A stretch of DNA of 64,000 nucleotides from Whitmania pigra (lineage: Eukaryota > Annelida > Clitellata > Hirudinida > Haemopidae): NCBI GenBank assembly GCA_021613335.1, contig JAJTWR010000479.1, forward strand, positions 372,001 through 436,000, read 5' to 3'. The first letter of the stretch is position 1, and each line of letters opens with the position of its first letter. Both the position numbers and the translations under genes were made by a program. This document shows, piece by piece, positions 55,321 to 63,721 of this stretch. Below the pieces are notes generated by a model. That model was not told where the DNA came from. It worked only from the letters and a program-made list of their open reading frames with translations, and did no database searches.

Positions 55321-55869
55321 ATGAAGAAAGTATTATTCATTTTTACGCTTATTTTTTTTGTTGCCGTTCAGGGTAAAGCTCAAAATAAAGAAAAAACTGA
55401 ACAAACTTTAAGCGAGCAGTATACAGAAAAAATGGCCAATATTATTGACGACTTATCCGAAGTTACCGGTAATAAAATAACCCAAATGATGGATTTTGCC
55501 AAATCGCTTTTAGGCGTAAAATATCGTTATGGTTCCAGCAATCCTAAACGCGGATTTGACTGTTCAGGTTTTGTAACATACGTTTATAAACAATTTGGTT
55601 TTAATGGCGCGCGTTCGTCAAAAGAGTATGCGGCAAAAGGTAAAAAAATACCGCTTGAAGACGCTAAAGTGGGCGATGTGTTGGTGTTTACCGGCGCAAA
55701 TTCAAAAAAACGTAAAGCAGGCCATGTGGGCATTATTTATTCGATAGATGATGAAGGTAAAATTAAATTTATACACTCTTCTTCGGGTCAGGCTCACGGC
55801 GTAACCATTACTGATTTAAACGGGTATTACCAAAAACGGCTGCTCAAGGCTGTTACGATGGTTGAGTAA
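55321..55869 (+). CDS. NlpC/P60 family cell-wall hydrolase
   Basis: The 182-residue secreted protein has a signal peptide (to about GKAQN) and a C40 peptidase domain: Cys nucleophile in GFDCSGFVTYVYKQFG, His in AGHVGIIYSI and a third polar residue in FIHSSSG. Such enzymes cut D-Glu-diaminopimelate bonds in peptidoglycan. The ATG at 55321 starts the signal peptide; in-frame codons upstream are less likely. It lies 62 bases after the SDR and may be co-transcribed. Confidence 0.92.
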   Translation: MKKVLFIFTLIFFVAVQGKAQNKEKTEQTLSEQYTEKMANIIDDLSEVTGNKITQMMDFAKSLLGVKYRYGSSNPKRGFDCSGFVTYVYKQFGFNGARSSKEYAAKGKKIPLEDAKVGDVLVFTGANSKKRKAGHVGIIYSIDDEGKIKFIHSSSGQAHGVTITDLNGYYQKRLLKAVTMVE

Positions 55870-56385
55870 CCCGGAGGGCAAAAAAGCTAAAAATATTATT
55901 GATAAGCCAGATCGCCTAATAAGCAGTTTGGTTCTATGACAAAGGAAAAATACAAGCTTAATTTTGGCAATTATATTCAGCCGTTTTCAGAAATTGTTGC
56001 TGTAATTTGTTTTTACATTTATCTACAGGGTAAACAACTCCTTGTTTTTTGGGGTTAAGCGGAGAACGCTTAACGAGGGAGTTGTTTGTTTGCAATATTG
56101 AACCTGTTTTGAACGAGTGCATAATTTTCTTTTTTCAAATATTTGTATCTGGCTTTTTTTAGAAAATTAACCTAAGGGGCAAAGCTATAGCCGGTTGCGG
56201 CGTATTCCTTCTCCTTTCCGGCGTTTTTATCTCTTTTAGAGGGTTTTTTAAAGATATTTTATTTAATTGATTATATATGTTTTTTGAATAAGTTTTCGCG
56301 TTAAGTTGTTCAGCATCGTATGCAATCTTATAGATAAACTAAACAAAGAAACGTCTCTAAAAAGAATAACTAAAATCCTCTCTGG
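55870..56385. other. 516-base convergent gap
   Basis: The gap between the NlpC/P60 gene and the leftward flavin reductase-like gene contains the nested hairpin at 56032-56087 and otherwise AT-rich DNA without an open frame of note. Confidence 0.55.
56032..56087. other. nested inverted repeat (structured RNA or terminator)
   Basis: The outer arms AAACAACTCC (56032-56041) and GGAGTTGTTT (56078-56087) are perfectly complementary over 10 bp. Inside, GTTAAGCG (56054-56061) and CGCTTAAC (56067-56074) form a perfect 8-bp stem with a 5-base loop GAGAA. The left side has a bulge with six T. The structure is more elaborate than a usual terminator. Confidence 0.65.
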
Positions 56386-57276
56386 CTATCCGGTTAATAA
56401 CGCGCATAAAGCGTCTTTTACCTTGCCCTCGGCAATTAATCGGCGGGCTAATTGATGTAATTCTCTCCTCCTTAGCGTTTCATCGCCTGCGGTACTGTCT
56501 AAAATATCTTTAACATGATTATTTTGCTTTATTTCCTCTATTTCTATTTCATTTGGAAGATTTTTCAAGCTGCCCAGCAGACCCAAATCATTGCCGGTTA
56601 AAACGGCAGAATGCTTTATATGACGAGGCAAAGAATCAACGCCGATACCTAAAACGCTTAATGGATTGGATACTTTAAACATATTGGTTTCATTTACCCG
56701 GCAATACCAGTTGGCGCCCAATCTAGCCACTAAATCTATTTTTATTTGGTCAATTTTACCTTCGTTATCCAAAACAGTTTTTTTAATATGAATCATTTTT
56801 ACTTCGGCTAAAACAAGGTTTCCGGCGCCATGACCATCGCCTAAGGCAATTACCTGATTAACGGTGCATTCTAATTGTACCGGAGCTTCGGCTACCCGAG
56901 GAGGTTTTACGATTAGCGATTTTTGCATGCCAAATCCGGCTTTTTCAAACTCATTTACGCCTTTGGCATATTCGGCGCTTGCCAAACTTACCTGTTGTAC
57001 CATACTATAATTAACAATGTTGATTACACATTCTTTAACTTCCAACACATTTTCCAGAGTATGTTTAGTAGTGTTATCTCTAATTCTTCTTGCCACAGAG
57101 AAAATACAAACAGGAGGGTTCGAACTAAATAAATTAAAAAAACTAAAAGGACTTAAATTAATGTTTCCTGCCGCGTCTATGGTAGAGGCAAAACAAATTG
57201 GCCTTGGGGCAATGGCATGTTGCAAATAATTTTGTATTTGCCAAGCATTCAGTTCATTAACGTTTAATGAAATCAT
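56386..57276 (-). CDS. flavin reductase-like (FMN-binding split barrel) protein
   Basis: The 296-residue protein has the flavin-reductase-like FMN-binding domain in its first 200 residues: HAIAPRPICFASTIDAAGNINLSPFSFFN and NPPVCIFSVARR, followed by CVINIVN. The C-terminal 90 residues are helical and charged. Members beside fumarylacetoacetate hydrolase genes are common in Bacteroidota tyrosine clusters, but their reaction there is not established. It lies 126 bases downstream of the FAH-family gene on the same strand, so it is probably in the same transcript. Confidence 0.87.
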   Translation of the reverse strand: MISLNVNELNAWQIQNYLQHAIAPRPICFASTIDAAGNINLSPFSFFNLFSSNPPVCIFSVARRIRDNTTKHTLENVLEVKECVINIVNYSMVQQVSLASAEYAKGVNEFEKAGFGMQKSLIVKPPRVAEAPVQLECTVNQVIALGDGHGAGNLVLAEVKMIHIKKTVLDNEGKIDQIKIDLVARLGANWYCRVNETNMFKVSNPLSVLGIGVDSLPRHIKHSAVLTGNDLGLLGSLKNLPNEIEIEEIKQNNHVKDILDSTAGDETLRRRELHQLARRLIAEGKVKDALCALLTG

Positions 57277-57402
57277 ATTTTACTGCTGTTTAAAAAATCT
57301 CTTTTGTTATTTCATTTTTGAGAAATACCCTAAACGTTTGCTTTAATTTTCTTTTCGGATAAAAATCGTTACTCACATTTTTAAATTATTTTAGGTCAAG
57401 GG

Positions 57403-58401
57403 TTATTTTTTCTTCAATTCCAAAATCGAAAAATCAGTATTAACTTTTTTAATGATATTAGTTAATGTTCCCAAACCGGTGATTTCCATTTCAATCTGAT
57501 CGCCGGGTTGTAACCATTGGGTTTGATAGTCAGGATTGTTTAACAGACCTGTTCCGTTAAGTTCAAGAAAACAACCCGTACCCACAGTGCCGCTGCCAAT
57601 TACATCGCCTGGCAAAATATCTGTTCCGTAGGCGCAGCGTTCAATTATTTCGGCAAAAGTCCAATCCATATCGGCCATATTGCCTGATGAAACCTCTATG
57701 CCATTTACTTTACAAGTCATTTTAAGGTTGTAGTTAGCCCCTGTATGATTGGGTTTTGCAGGAACTTTATACCTTTCCAACTCATCGGGCGTAACCAACC
57801 ATGGACCGATTACGGTAGAAAAATCTTTGCCTTTGGTAGGACCTAAATTTAAAAGCATTTCTTCCATTTGTAAGGCGCGGGCGCTCATATCGTTCATAAT
57901 CATGTAACCGGCTATATATTCATCGGCTTTGCCTGCTTTAATATTTCTGCCTTTTTTTCCAATTACAATTGCAATTTCCAGTTCAAAATCCAATTTTTGA
58001 AAATGATCCGGCATACACTGAATTTCTCCGGGGCCCTGAATGGCATTATGATTAGTAAAGTAAAAAACCGGATACTGATCAAATTCGGCAATCATATCAA
58101 CTTTACGGTTTCTTCTTGCGGCAGCTACGTGCTGACGAAAAGCATATCCGTCTCTGCACGATGCGGGATGAGGCACAGGGGCCAACAATTCATAAAAAAC
58201 TTCTTCTTTAGGAAAAATCATGCCTGATATAATATCATCGTTCACTTTTTTTGCGCACTCCATTAAAGGGTCGCCGCCTTGCAAAAAATCAAGCATATTA
58301 TCCGGAATGAGTTTATTACAAGAGTGAAGATTGTAGAGGTGTCCATTGTTATAAATGCCTAAATGTTCAATTTCTTCGGTTTTATAAGTTATTAGTTTCA
58401 T
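57403..58401 (-). CDS. fumarylacetoacetate hydrolase family protein
   Basis: The 332-residue protein begins MKLITYKTEE and has the FAH fold: PAPHPASCRDGYAFRQHV-like segment, FELEIAIVIGKKGRNIKAGKADEYIAGYMIMNDMSAR with acidic metal ligands, and DILPGDVIGSGTVGTG. In context (beside homogentisate and hydroxyphenylpyruvate dioxygenases) it probably splits fumarylacetoacetate into fumarate and acetoacetate. I chose the ATG at 58401; an alternative initiator 21 bases upstream would add TKTFPF and would leave a shorter leader behind the -7 box at 58420. Classical FAH enzymes are longer (about 420 residues). Confidence 0.9.
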   Translation of the reverse strand: MKLITYKTEEIEHLGIYNNGHLYNLHSCNKLIPDNMLDFLQGGDPLMECAKKVNDDIISGMIFPKEEVFYELLAPVPHPASCRDGYAFRQHVAAARRNRKVDMIAEFDQYPVFYFTNHNAIQGPGEIQCMPDHFQKLDFELEIAIVIGKKGRNIKAGKADEYIAGYMIMNDMSARALQMEEMLLNLGPTKGKDFSTVIGPWLVTPDELERYKVPAKPNHTGANYNLKMTCKVNGIEVSSGNMADMDWTFAEIIERCAYGTDILPGDVIGSGTVGTGCFLELNGTGLLNNPDYQTQWLQPGDQIEMEITGLGTLTNIIKKVNTDFSILELKKK

Positions 58402-58419
58402 AAAGGGAAATGTTTTTGT

Positions 58420-58427
58420 CAAAGCTA
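58420..58427 (-). promoter_or_regulatory. -7 box for the FAH-family/flavin reductase-like genes
   Basis: On the minus strand TAGCTTTG fits TAnnTTTG and lies 19 bases before the ATG at 58401. The -33 element is weak (CTG at 16 bases). It supports the 58401 start. Confidence 0.5.
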
Positions 58428-58556
58428 AATATATAGCTTGATTCAGTAAAAATAAAATCTTATCTTAGTTTTCAAGATGAATGTAATCTACTCGCCGATG
58501 TTAAACACGGCAAAAATAGCGTTGGCCGCTTTTAGATATGCCATGTTATATAAAAT

Positions 58557-58564
58557 TATATTTG
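58557..58564 (+). promoter_or_regulatory. -7 box for hmgA-hppD
   Basis: TATATTTG fits the consensus about 88 bases before the hmgA ATG. No convincing TTG lies at the right distance upstream. Confidence 0.4.
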
Positions 58565-58652
58565 CGCAATATTCGGTATAGGCGCTTTAATTTTTTTTAA
58601 ATTTTCCAAGTTTTAAAAGTTTTATTTTATTATCTTTTTAATCAAGTTAATT

Positions 58653-59813
58653 ATGCCTATTTATCATACTTTAGGAAAAATACCGGCAAAACGGCACGTT
58701 GTTTTCCGTAAAGCCAATGGCGATTTATACGCCGAAGAACTGGTATCAACCGAAGGTTTTTCAAGCCTTTATTCGTTGGTTTATCATGTTCATCCGCCAA
58801 CTATTGTAAAATTACTGGAACAACCTTACTCTGTGGAGCCTCAAATAGCCAGAGAGAAGCATTTGAGGCATACCAGTTTAATGGGTTTTGATATTAAGCC
58901 GGAAGACGATTATCTGCAAAGCCGAAAACCGGTTTTGGTGAATGATGATTTGCATATATCGTTAGCGGCTCCAAAAAAATCGATGACCGATTATTTTTAT
59001 AAAAACAGTCAGGCCGATGAGGTGATATTTATTCATGAGGGAAACGGAACTTTAAAAACGGGTTTCGGTAAAGTCAAATTCGAATATGGCGATTATTTGG
59101 TGATTCCGCGCGGAACCATCTATCAAATAGAATTTAATCAGGAACAAAACAGGCTTTTTATCATAGAAAGTTTTAGCCCCATACGCTCTCCAAATCGTTA
59201 TCGCAACCAATACGGGCAATTAATGGAACACTCGCCCTACTGCGAGCGAGATATTAAACGACCAACAGATTTAGAAACTTTTGATGAGTTAGGCGATTTT
59301 AAAGTACTCATTAAAAAACAAGGTTTGATGTATCCATATGTTTATGGAACTCATCCTTTCGATTTTGCGGGATGGGATGGTTTTCATTATCCTTGGGCAT
59401 TTAGCATTCATGATTTTGAACCTATTACAGGCCGCGTGCATCAACCGCCTCCTGTGCATCAAACTTTTGAGGGTCATAACTTTGTGATTTGTTCTTTTGT
59501 GCCGCGTAAATATGATTATCATCCTTTAGCGATACCGGCGCCATACAACCATAGTAATGTAGACAGCGATGAGGTTTTGTATTATGTAGACGGTGATTTT
59601 ATGAGTAGAAAAAACGTAGTAAGAGGCCAGATTACCTTGCATCCGGGCGGAATACCGCACGGTCCGCATCCGGGTACCATAGAAAAATCCATAGGCAAAG
59701 AAGCCACCCAAGAATTAGCGGTAATGGTTGATCCTTTTAAACCATTGATGCTTACCCGGCAAGCGGTTGATATTGAAGATGAGAGTTATTATAAAAGTTG
59801 GCAGATTAATTAG
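58653..59813 (+). CDS. hmgA: homogentisate 1,2-dioxygenase
   Basis: The 386-residue iron enzyme opens the ring of homogentisate to maleylacetoacetate. Cupin-like family segments are visible: RKANGDLYAEELVSTEGFSS, MTDYFYKNSQADEVIFIHEG, HSPYCERDIKRP, and APYNHSNVDSDEVLYYV with conserved His and Glu. HPGGIPHGPHPG near the end is a signature of the group. It heads a two-gene operon with hppD, 46 bases downstream, and is divergent from the FAH-family gene. Confidence 0.95.
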   Translation: MPIYHTLGKIPAKRHVVFRKANGDLYAEELVSTEGFSSLYSLVYHVHPPTIVKLLEQPYSVEPQIAREKHLRHTSLMGFDIKPEDDYLQSRKPVLVNDDLHISLAAPKKSMTDYFYKNSQADEVIFIHEGNGTLKTGFGKVKFEYGDYLVIPRGTIYQIEFNQEQNRLFIIESFSPIRSPNRYRNQYGQLMEHSPYCERDIKRPTDLETFDELGDFKVLIKKQGLMYPYVYGTHPFDFAGWDGFHYPWAFSIHDFEPITGRVHQPPPVHQTFEGHNFVICSFVPRKYDYHPLAIPAPYNHSNVDSDEVLYYVDGDFMSRKNVVRGQITLHPGGIPHGPHPGTIEKSIGKEATQELAVMVDPFKPLMLTRQAVDIEDESYYKSWQIN

Positions 59814-59859
59814 CATAAGTCAATTATTATTATCAAATAATGATTAAAATAAACTAAAA

Positions 59860-60990
59860 ATGAGCACACAAACATTTGCAGAAAAAATAGCGCAAGCGCA
59901 AGACTTTCTTCCGATAAACGGAACGGATTATGTTGAATTTTATGTTGGTAATGCCAAACAGGCGGCACATTATTATAAAACAGCCTTTGGCTTTCAGTCG
60001 GTTGCTTATGCCGGTCCCGAAACAGGAGTGCGGGATAAGGTTTCTTATGTTTTACGGCAAGGAAAAATAAGACTGGTATTAACTACCGCTTTAAAGTCGG
60101 ATCATCCTGTTTCAGAGCATGTAAAAAAACATGGCGATGGGGTAAAAATATTAGCGTTATGGGTTGATGATGCTTATGATGCTTTTAAACAAACCACCAA
60201 ACGCGGAGGTAAGCCCTGTTTATCGCCACAAACCATTACCGATGAACATGGCGAAGTAAAGATGAGCGGGATACACACTTATGGAGAAACTATACACATG
60301 TTTATTGAGCGTAAAAATTATCGCGGCGTTTTTATGCCCGGTTACAAAGCCTGGAAAAGCGACTACGCCCCTGCTGAGGTTGGCTTGCTTTATATCGATC
60401 ATTGCGTAGGCAACGTGGGGTGGAACCGAATGAACGAAGTTGTAAAATGGTACGAAGATGTAATGGGTTTTGTAAACATTCTCTCTTTCGATGATAAACA
60501 AATTAATACCGAATACTCGGCATTGATGAGTAAAGTGATGAGTAATGGCAACGGCTATTCAAAATTTCCGATTAACGAACCGGCCAAAGGGAAAAAGAAA
60601 AGTCAAATTGAAGAATACCTTGATTTTTACGAAGGAGAAGGAGTGCAGCATATTGCCGTAGCCACCGATGATATTATTAAAACCATAACCGAATTAAAAG
60701 CCAGAGGCGTAGAGTTTTTGAGTTCTCCCCCGCAAGCCTATTACGAAATGTTGCCCGATAGGGTAGGAGAAATTGACGAGCAGATAGAACAATTACAAAA
60801 TTTAGGCGTACTGGTAGACAGGGATGAAGAAGGTTATTTATTGCAGATTTTTACCAAACCCGTAGAAGACAGGCCTACGTTGTTTTTCGAAATTATTCAG
60901 CGTAAAGGAGCAAAAAGTTTTGGCGCCGGTAATTTTAAAGCCTTATTCGAAAGCATAGAAAGGGAACAGGAGTTGCGAGGCAATTTATAA
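59860..60990 (+). CDS. hppD: 4-hydroxyphenylpyruvate dioxygenase
   Basis: The 376-residue iron enzyme converts 4-hydroxyphenylpyruvate to homogentisate. It has two vicinal-oxygen-chelate domains; the iron ligands are His181 (LYIDHCVGNVG), His264 (GVQHIAVATDDI) and Glu344 (LFFEIIQRKGAKSFG). The C-terminal GAGNFKALFESIEREQ helix, which gates the site, is complete. With hmgA it forms the central part of tyrosine breakdown; maleylacetoacetate isomerase and the aminotransferase are not in the window. Confidence 0.96.
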   Translation: MSTQTFAEKIAQAQDFLPINGTDYVEFYVGNAKQAAHYYKTAFGFQSVAYAGPETGVRDKVSYVLRQGKIRLVLTTALKSDHPVSEHVKKHGDGVKILALWVDDAYDAFKQTTKRGGKPCLSPQTITDEHGEVKMSGIHTYGETIHMFIERKNYRGVFMPGYKAWKSDYAPAEVGLLYIDHCVGNVGWNRMNEVVKWYEDVMGFVNILSFDDKQINTEYSALMSKVMSNGNGYSKFPINEPAKGKKKSQIEEYLDFYEGEGVQHIAVATDDIIKTITELKARGVEFLSSPPQAYYEMLPDRVGEIDEQIEQLQNLGVLVDRDEEGYLLQIFTKPVEDRPTLFFEIIQRKGAKSFGAGNFKALFESIEREQELRGNL

Positions 60991-61367
60991 CAAAAAGCTG
61001 CCTTTTTCCAGAAAAAGCGCTTGTTTATGTGTCCGGTAAAATAGTTAAGATATTTTTATCGGATACCTTTTTTATCTCATTTTGGGTTTGCTTTCCAAAT
61101 TATGGCGTTTGCGGGTTATCAATAAAATTCATTTTGAAACGAAAATTTACGCGTTTGAATTTGTTTACCGTCATGCTGAACAGATGCAGAAAATAAATTT
61201 TTTCTCTAATTGAAAAGTCATTGTTTTTAATTTAGCGTTCGAAATGGTTATTCTTAATTTTTACAACTTAAGTTGATTATAAATCCATTTTTTTCAGTTA
61301 GAGCGTTTTCTTAAGAGAGATTTAAAATACAGGCCTTGTTTAATCGCTATAATTTTTACTTTTGGAC
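60991..61367. other. 377-base gap
   Basis: The gap after hppD contains a weak CTTTTT/AAAAAG hairpin at about 61013-61028 and the promoter at 61336-61364. No gene was recognised. Confidence 0.5.
61336..61364 (+). promoter_or_regulatory. promoter ahead of the GDPD remnant and gldAFG
   Basis: TTG (61336-61338), 18 bases, then TACTTTTG (61357-61364). The -7 box ends three bases before the ATG at 61368, so the transcript should begin at about the start codon. It may now serve mainly to transcribe gldA-gldF-gldG. Confidence 0.65.
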
Positions 61368-61862
61368 ATGTGGAAATTACACCCATTATACGATCTGTTT
61401 GTTGTTATTTCGGTTGCTTTTCAGGCCTCGGCAAAGCATCATTATATCGTATTAAAAAATGCAAAGGAGTTGCAGCAATTTCTCAATCGCAAAACTTTGC
61501 CATATTCGCCGCTAAGCGCTCGTTGGGGAGATCCAATGCCAAATTTTCCTGAAAACGCCATTGAAACTTTTGAAAACGCAACCGCCTATAAGCTTGTTAT
61601 TATAGAGTTTGATGCGGCATTGAGCAAAGATAGCGCGCTTGTAGTTACCCATGATGATAAATTGGATCGTACTTGTACGGGAACAGGTTTGGTTGCAAAC
61701 CATACCTTTTCTCAATTGCAGAAATTTTATCTCAAAGACGCCCAATTGGTTGTTAACGACGTTGATATTTTGTCTACTGACGAGCTGAAATTAGCGGGTA
61801 ATCAGCCTGACCAATATCGAAAAACAAATAAAATGAAATTCCATAATTTAATTGTAAAATAG
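61368..61862 (+). pseudogene. degenerate, truncated glycerophosphodiester phosphodiesterase
   Basis: The 164-residue frame has a signal peptide and then a GDPD N-terminal half: GDPMPNFPENAIETFENA, LVIIEFDAALSKDSALVVTH and DRTCTGTG are clear. The catalytic HRG near the start reads RWG, so the first active-site His is lost. The C-terminal half of the TIM barrel, including a metal-site Glu, is missing; a short unrelated tail ends 1 base before gldA. Complete enzymes have about 250-300 residues. It is probably a non-functional remnant, though its frame is still open. Confidence 0.75.
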
Positions 61863-61863
61863 G

Positions 61864-62583
61864 TTGAGCGTACAGGTAAAAAATCTAACGAAAATTTATG
61901 GCCTGCAGGCCGCTGTAAAGCAAATGAGTTTTGAAGCTCTGCCCGGTAATATTTTGGGTTTGTTAGGCCCCAATGGGGCGGGAAAATCTACCGCCATGAA
62001 AATGATAACGGGTTATCTTAAACCTACCGCCGGAAACGTAAAAATTTGCGGTTATTCGGTTGTTTCAGATTTATTGGAAGTAAAAAAACGGATTGGTTAT
62101 TTACCGGAAAATACCCCGCTTTATCAGGATATGTATGTGAAAGAATTTTTAACTTTTGCAGCAGAAACCTATGCTTTAAAAAATGTATCGCAAAGGGTGA
62201 TTGATTCGATAAAGCAGGTTGGTTTAGAAGCAGAACAGCATAAAAAAATTTCGATGCTATCTAAAGGTTATAAGCAGCGGGTAGGTTTGGCACAAGCCAT
62301 TATTCATCGCCCAGAGGTGCTTATTTTAGATGAACCGACCTCCGGTTTGGATCCTAATCAATTGGCAGATATCAGAAATTTGATTAAAAAACTGGGCGAG
62401 GATAAAACCGTTATTATTTCAACCCATATTATGCAAGAAGCAGAAGCAATTTGTAAAGAAGTAGCGATTATTAACAATGGACAACTGGTGATACAAGACA
62501 GCGTTGAACATTTGAAAACAACTTACCATAATCAATCGTTGGAAGAAATATTTAGACGATTAACCGTTTCTCAAACGTCATGA
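61864..62583 (+). CDS. gldA: gliding-type ABC transporter ATP-binding protein
   Basis: The 239-residue ATPase matches GldA: start MSVQVKNLTKIYG, Walker A GPNGAGKST, signature LSKGYKQRVGLAQA, Walker B VLILDEPTSGLD and the switch His in IISTHIMQEAE. With GldF and GldG it forms a membrane complex linked to gliding motility in Flavobacterium. The start is TTG at 61864, the only initiator that gives the family N-terminus. It lies 1 base after the GDPD remnant's stop, and its stop overlaps the next frame as ATGA. Confidence 0.93.
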   Translation: MSVQVKNLTKIYGLQAAVKQMSFEALPGNILGLLGPNGAGKSTAMKMITGYLKPTAGNVKICGYSVVSDLLEVKKRIGYLPENTPLYQDMYVKEFLTFAAETYALKNVSQRVIDSIKQVGLEAEQHKKISMLSKGYKQRVGLAQAIIHRPEVLILDEPTSGLDPNQLADIRNLIKKLGEDKTVIISTHIMQEAEAICKEVAIINNGQLVIQDSVEHLKTTYHNQSLEEIFRRLTVSQTS

Positions 62584-62976
62584 AAAACAAACGCGCGATT
62601 TTAATCATTTTGCTTTTTGTCGGTTTAAGCGGAGGGCTAAAAACGGAGGCTCGGTTTCAAACCAAATATGCCATTACAAGAAACGGAGAATTTGTAAATT
62701 TTATGAAGAAAAAATATTTTGATTGTATTCCGACTATCGGATATATCCCTGTCAGAGTTGAGCTGAAATACCATGAACGGCAAAGCGGGGCTGCGTCGTT
62801 GCCGGATGAAGCCCTAAACGCCGCTAACTTATCTTTCCCAGCCAGCCTACCCGCGCGTATCTAAAGAAAAAAATAAAATTGATCTGCCAATACATGATGA
62901 TGGGATATTTTTTAGTCGTAAAGAAATTATAAACGCCAAGCTTAAATTTGGCTTTACGCCCGGCTTGGGTATTTGA
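62580..62976 (+). pseudogene. unknown exported protein, apparently frameshifted
   Basis: A 94-codon frame (62580-62864) starts in an ATGA overlap with gldA, has a signal peptide (RAILIILLFVGLSGG) and no recognised domain. The next frame is open from 62818 to a stop at 62974-62976 and reads as plausible protein (KNKIDLPIHDDGIFFSRKEI, ending KFGFTPGLGI). A single indel between 62818 and 62861 would join them into about 130 residues ending 13 bases before gldF. Either the gene is decayed or the sequence has an error here. The family is unknown. Confidence 0.5.
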
Positions 62977-62989
62977 CGTAAATTTATAA

Positions 62990-63721
62990 ATGATGATTTC
63001 TGTTTTTAAGAGAGAATTTTTTAGTTATTTAAATTCGTTTGCGGCCTACATTACCATTGGTTTATTTCTTTTGGCGAGCGGTTTGTTGCTTTGGTTTTTT
63101 CCTGACACATCGATTTTAGAATATGGGTATGCCGAGTTAGGCAGTTTTTTTAGTTTGGCTCCCTTTTTATTTATGTTTCTTATTCCGGCCATAACTATGC
63201 GTTCGTTTGCAGAGGAAAGAAAAGAGGGAACTTATATTTTATTGGCAACCAAACCGCTTACCGATTGGCAAATTATTATGGCTAAGTATTTGGCTTGTTT
63301 GTTGCTTACGCTGTTTTCGTTGTTGCCCACGCTGGCGTATTATTATAGCGTTAGCGCGTTGGCATTGCCTCAGGGCAATGTAGACGGGGGAGCGGTAGCG
63401 GGCTCTTACATTGGGTTGTTTTTGCTTGGGGCCGCTTTTACCGCTATCGGCGTTTTTACCTCATCGCTTACGGCCAATCAGATAGTTGCTTTTGCCGTTT
63501 CGGTTTTTTTATGTTTTCTTTTTTTCAGCGGGTTTGATTCGGTAAGCAAAATTCCGGCATTACAGGCAATTGATCAACAGTTGGCAGCTTTGGGTATTCT
63601 GGAGCATTATCAATCTGTTAGTCGCGGCGTGTTAGACAGCAGAGACCTGGCTTATTTCATCAGCCTTACAATCCTGTTTTTAATATTTACCAAATTAACG
63701 TTGGGAGGCAGAAAATGGTGA
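62990..63721 (+). CDS. gldF: gliding-associated ABC transporter permease
   Basis: The 243-residue inner-membrane permease matches GldF of the ABC-2 type: SVFKREFFSYLNSFAAYITIGLFLL, then FLIPAITMRSFAEERKEGTYILLATKPLTDWQI, and six hydrophobic helices in all. The Met codons at 62990 and 62993 are adjacent; either may start. gldG begins 7 bases before its stop. Confidence 0.94.
   Translation: MMISVFKREFFSYLNSFAAYITIGLFLLASGLLLWFFPDTSILEYGYAELGSFFSLAPFLFMFLIPAITMRSFAEERKEGTYILLATKPLTDWQIIMAKYLACLLLTLFSLLPTLAYYYSVSALALPQGNVDGGAVAGSYIGLFLLGAAFTAIGVFTSSLTANQIVAFAVSVFLCFLFFSGFDSVSKIPALQAIDQQLAALGILEHYQSVSRGVLDSRDLAYFISLTILFLIFTKLTLGGRKW

Noticed and set aside
56054..56074. GTTAAGC and GCTTAAC look like integron attC core sites (GTTRRRY / RYYYAAC).
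   Set aside because: They are in the wrong order for an attC site, only 5 bases apart, and there is no integrase or cassette nearby. A plain hairpin explains them.
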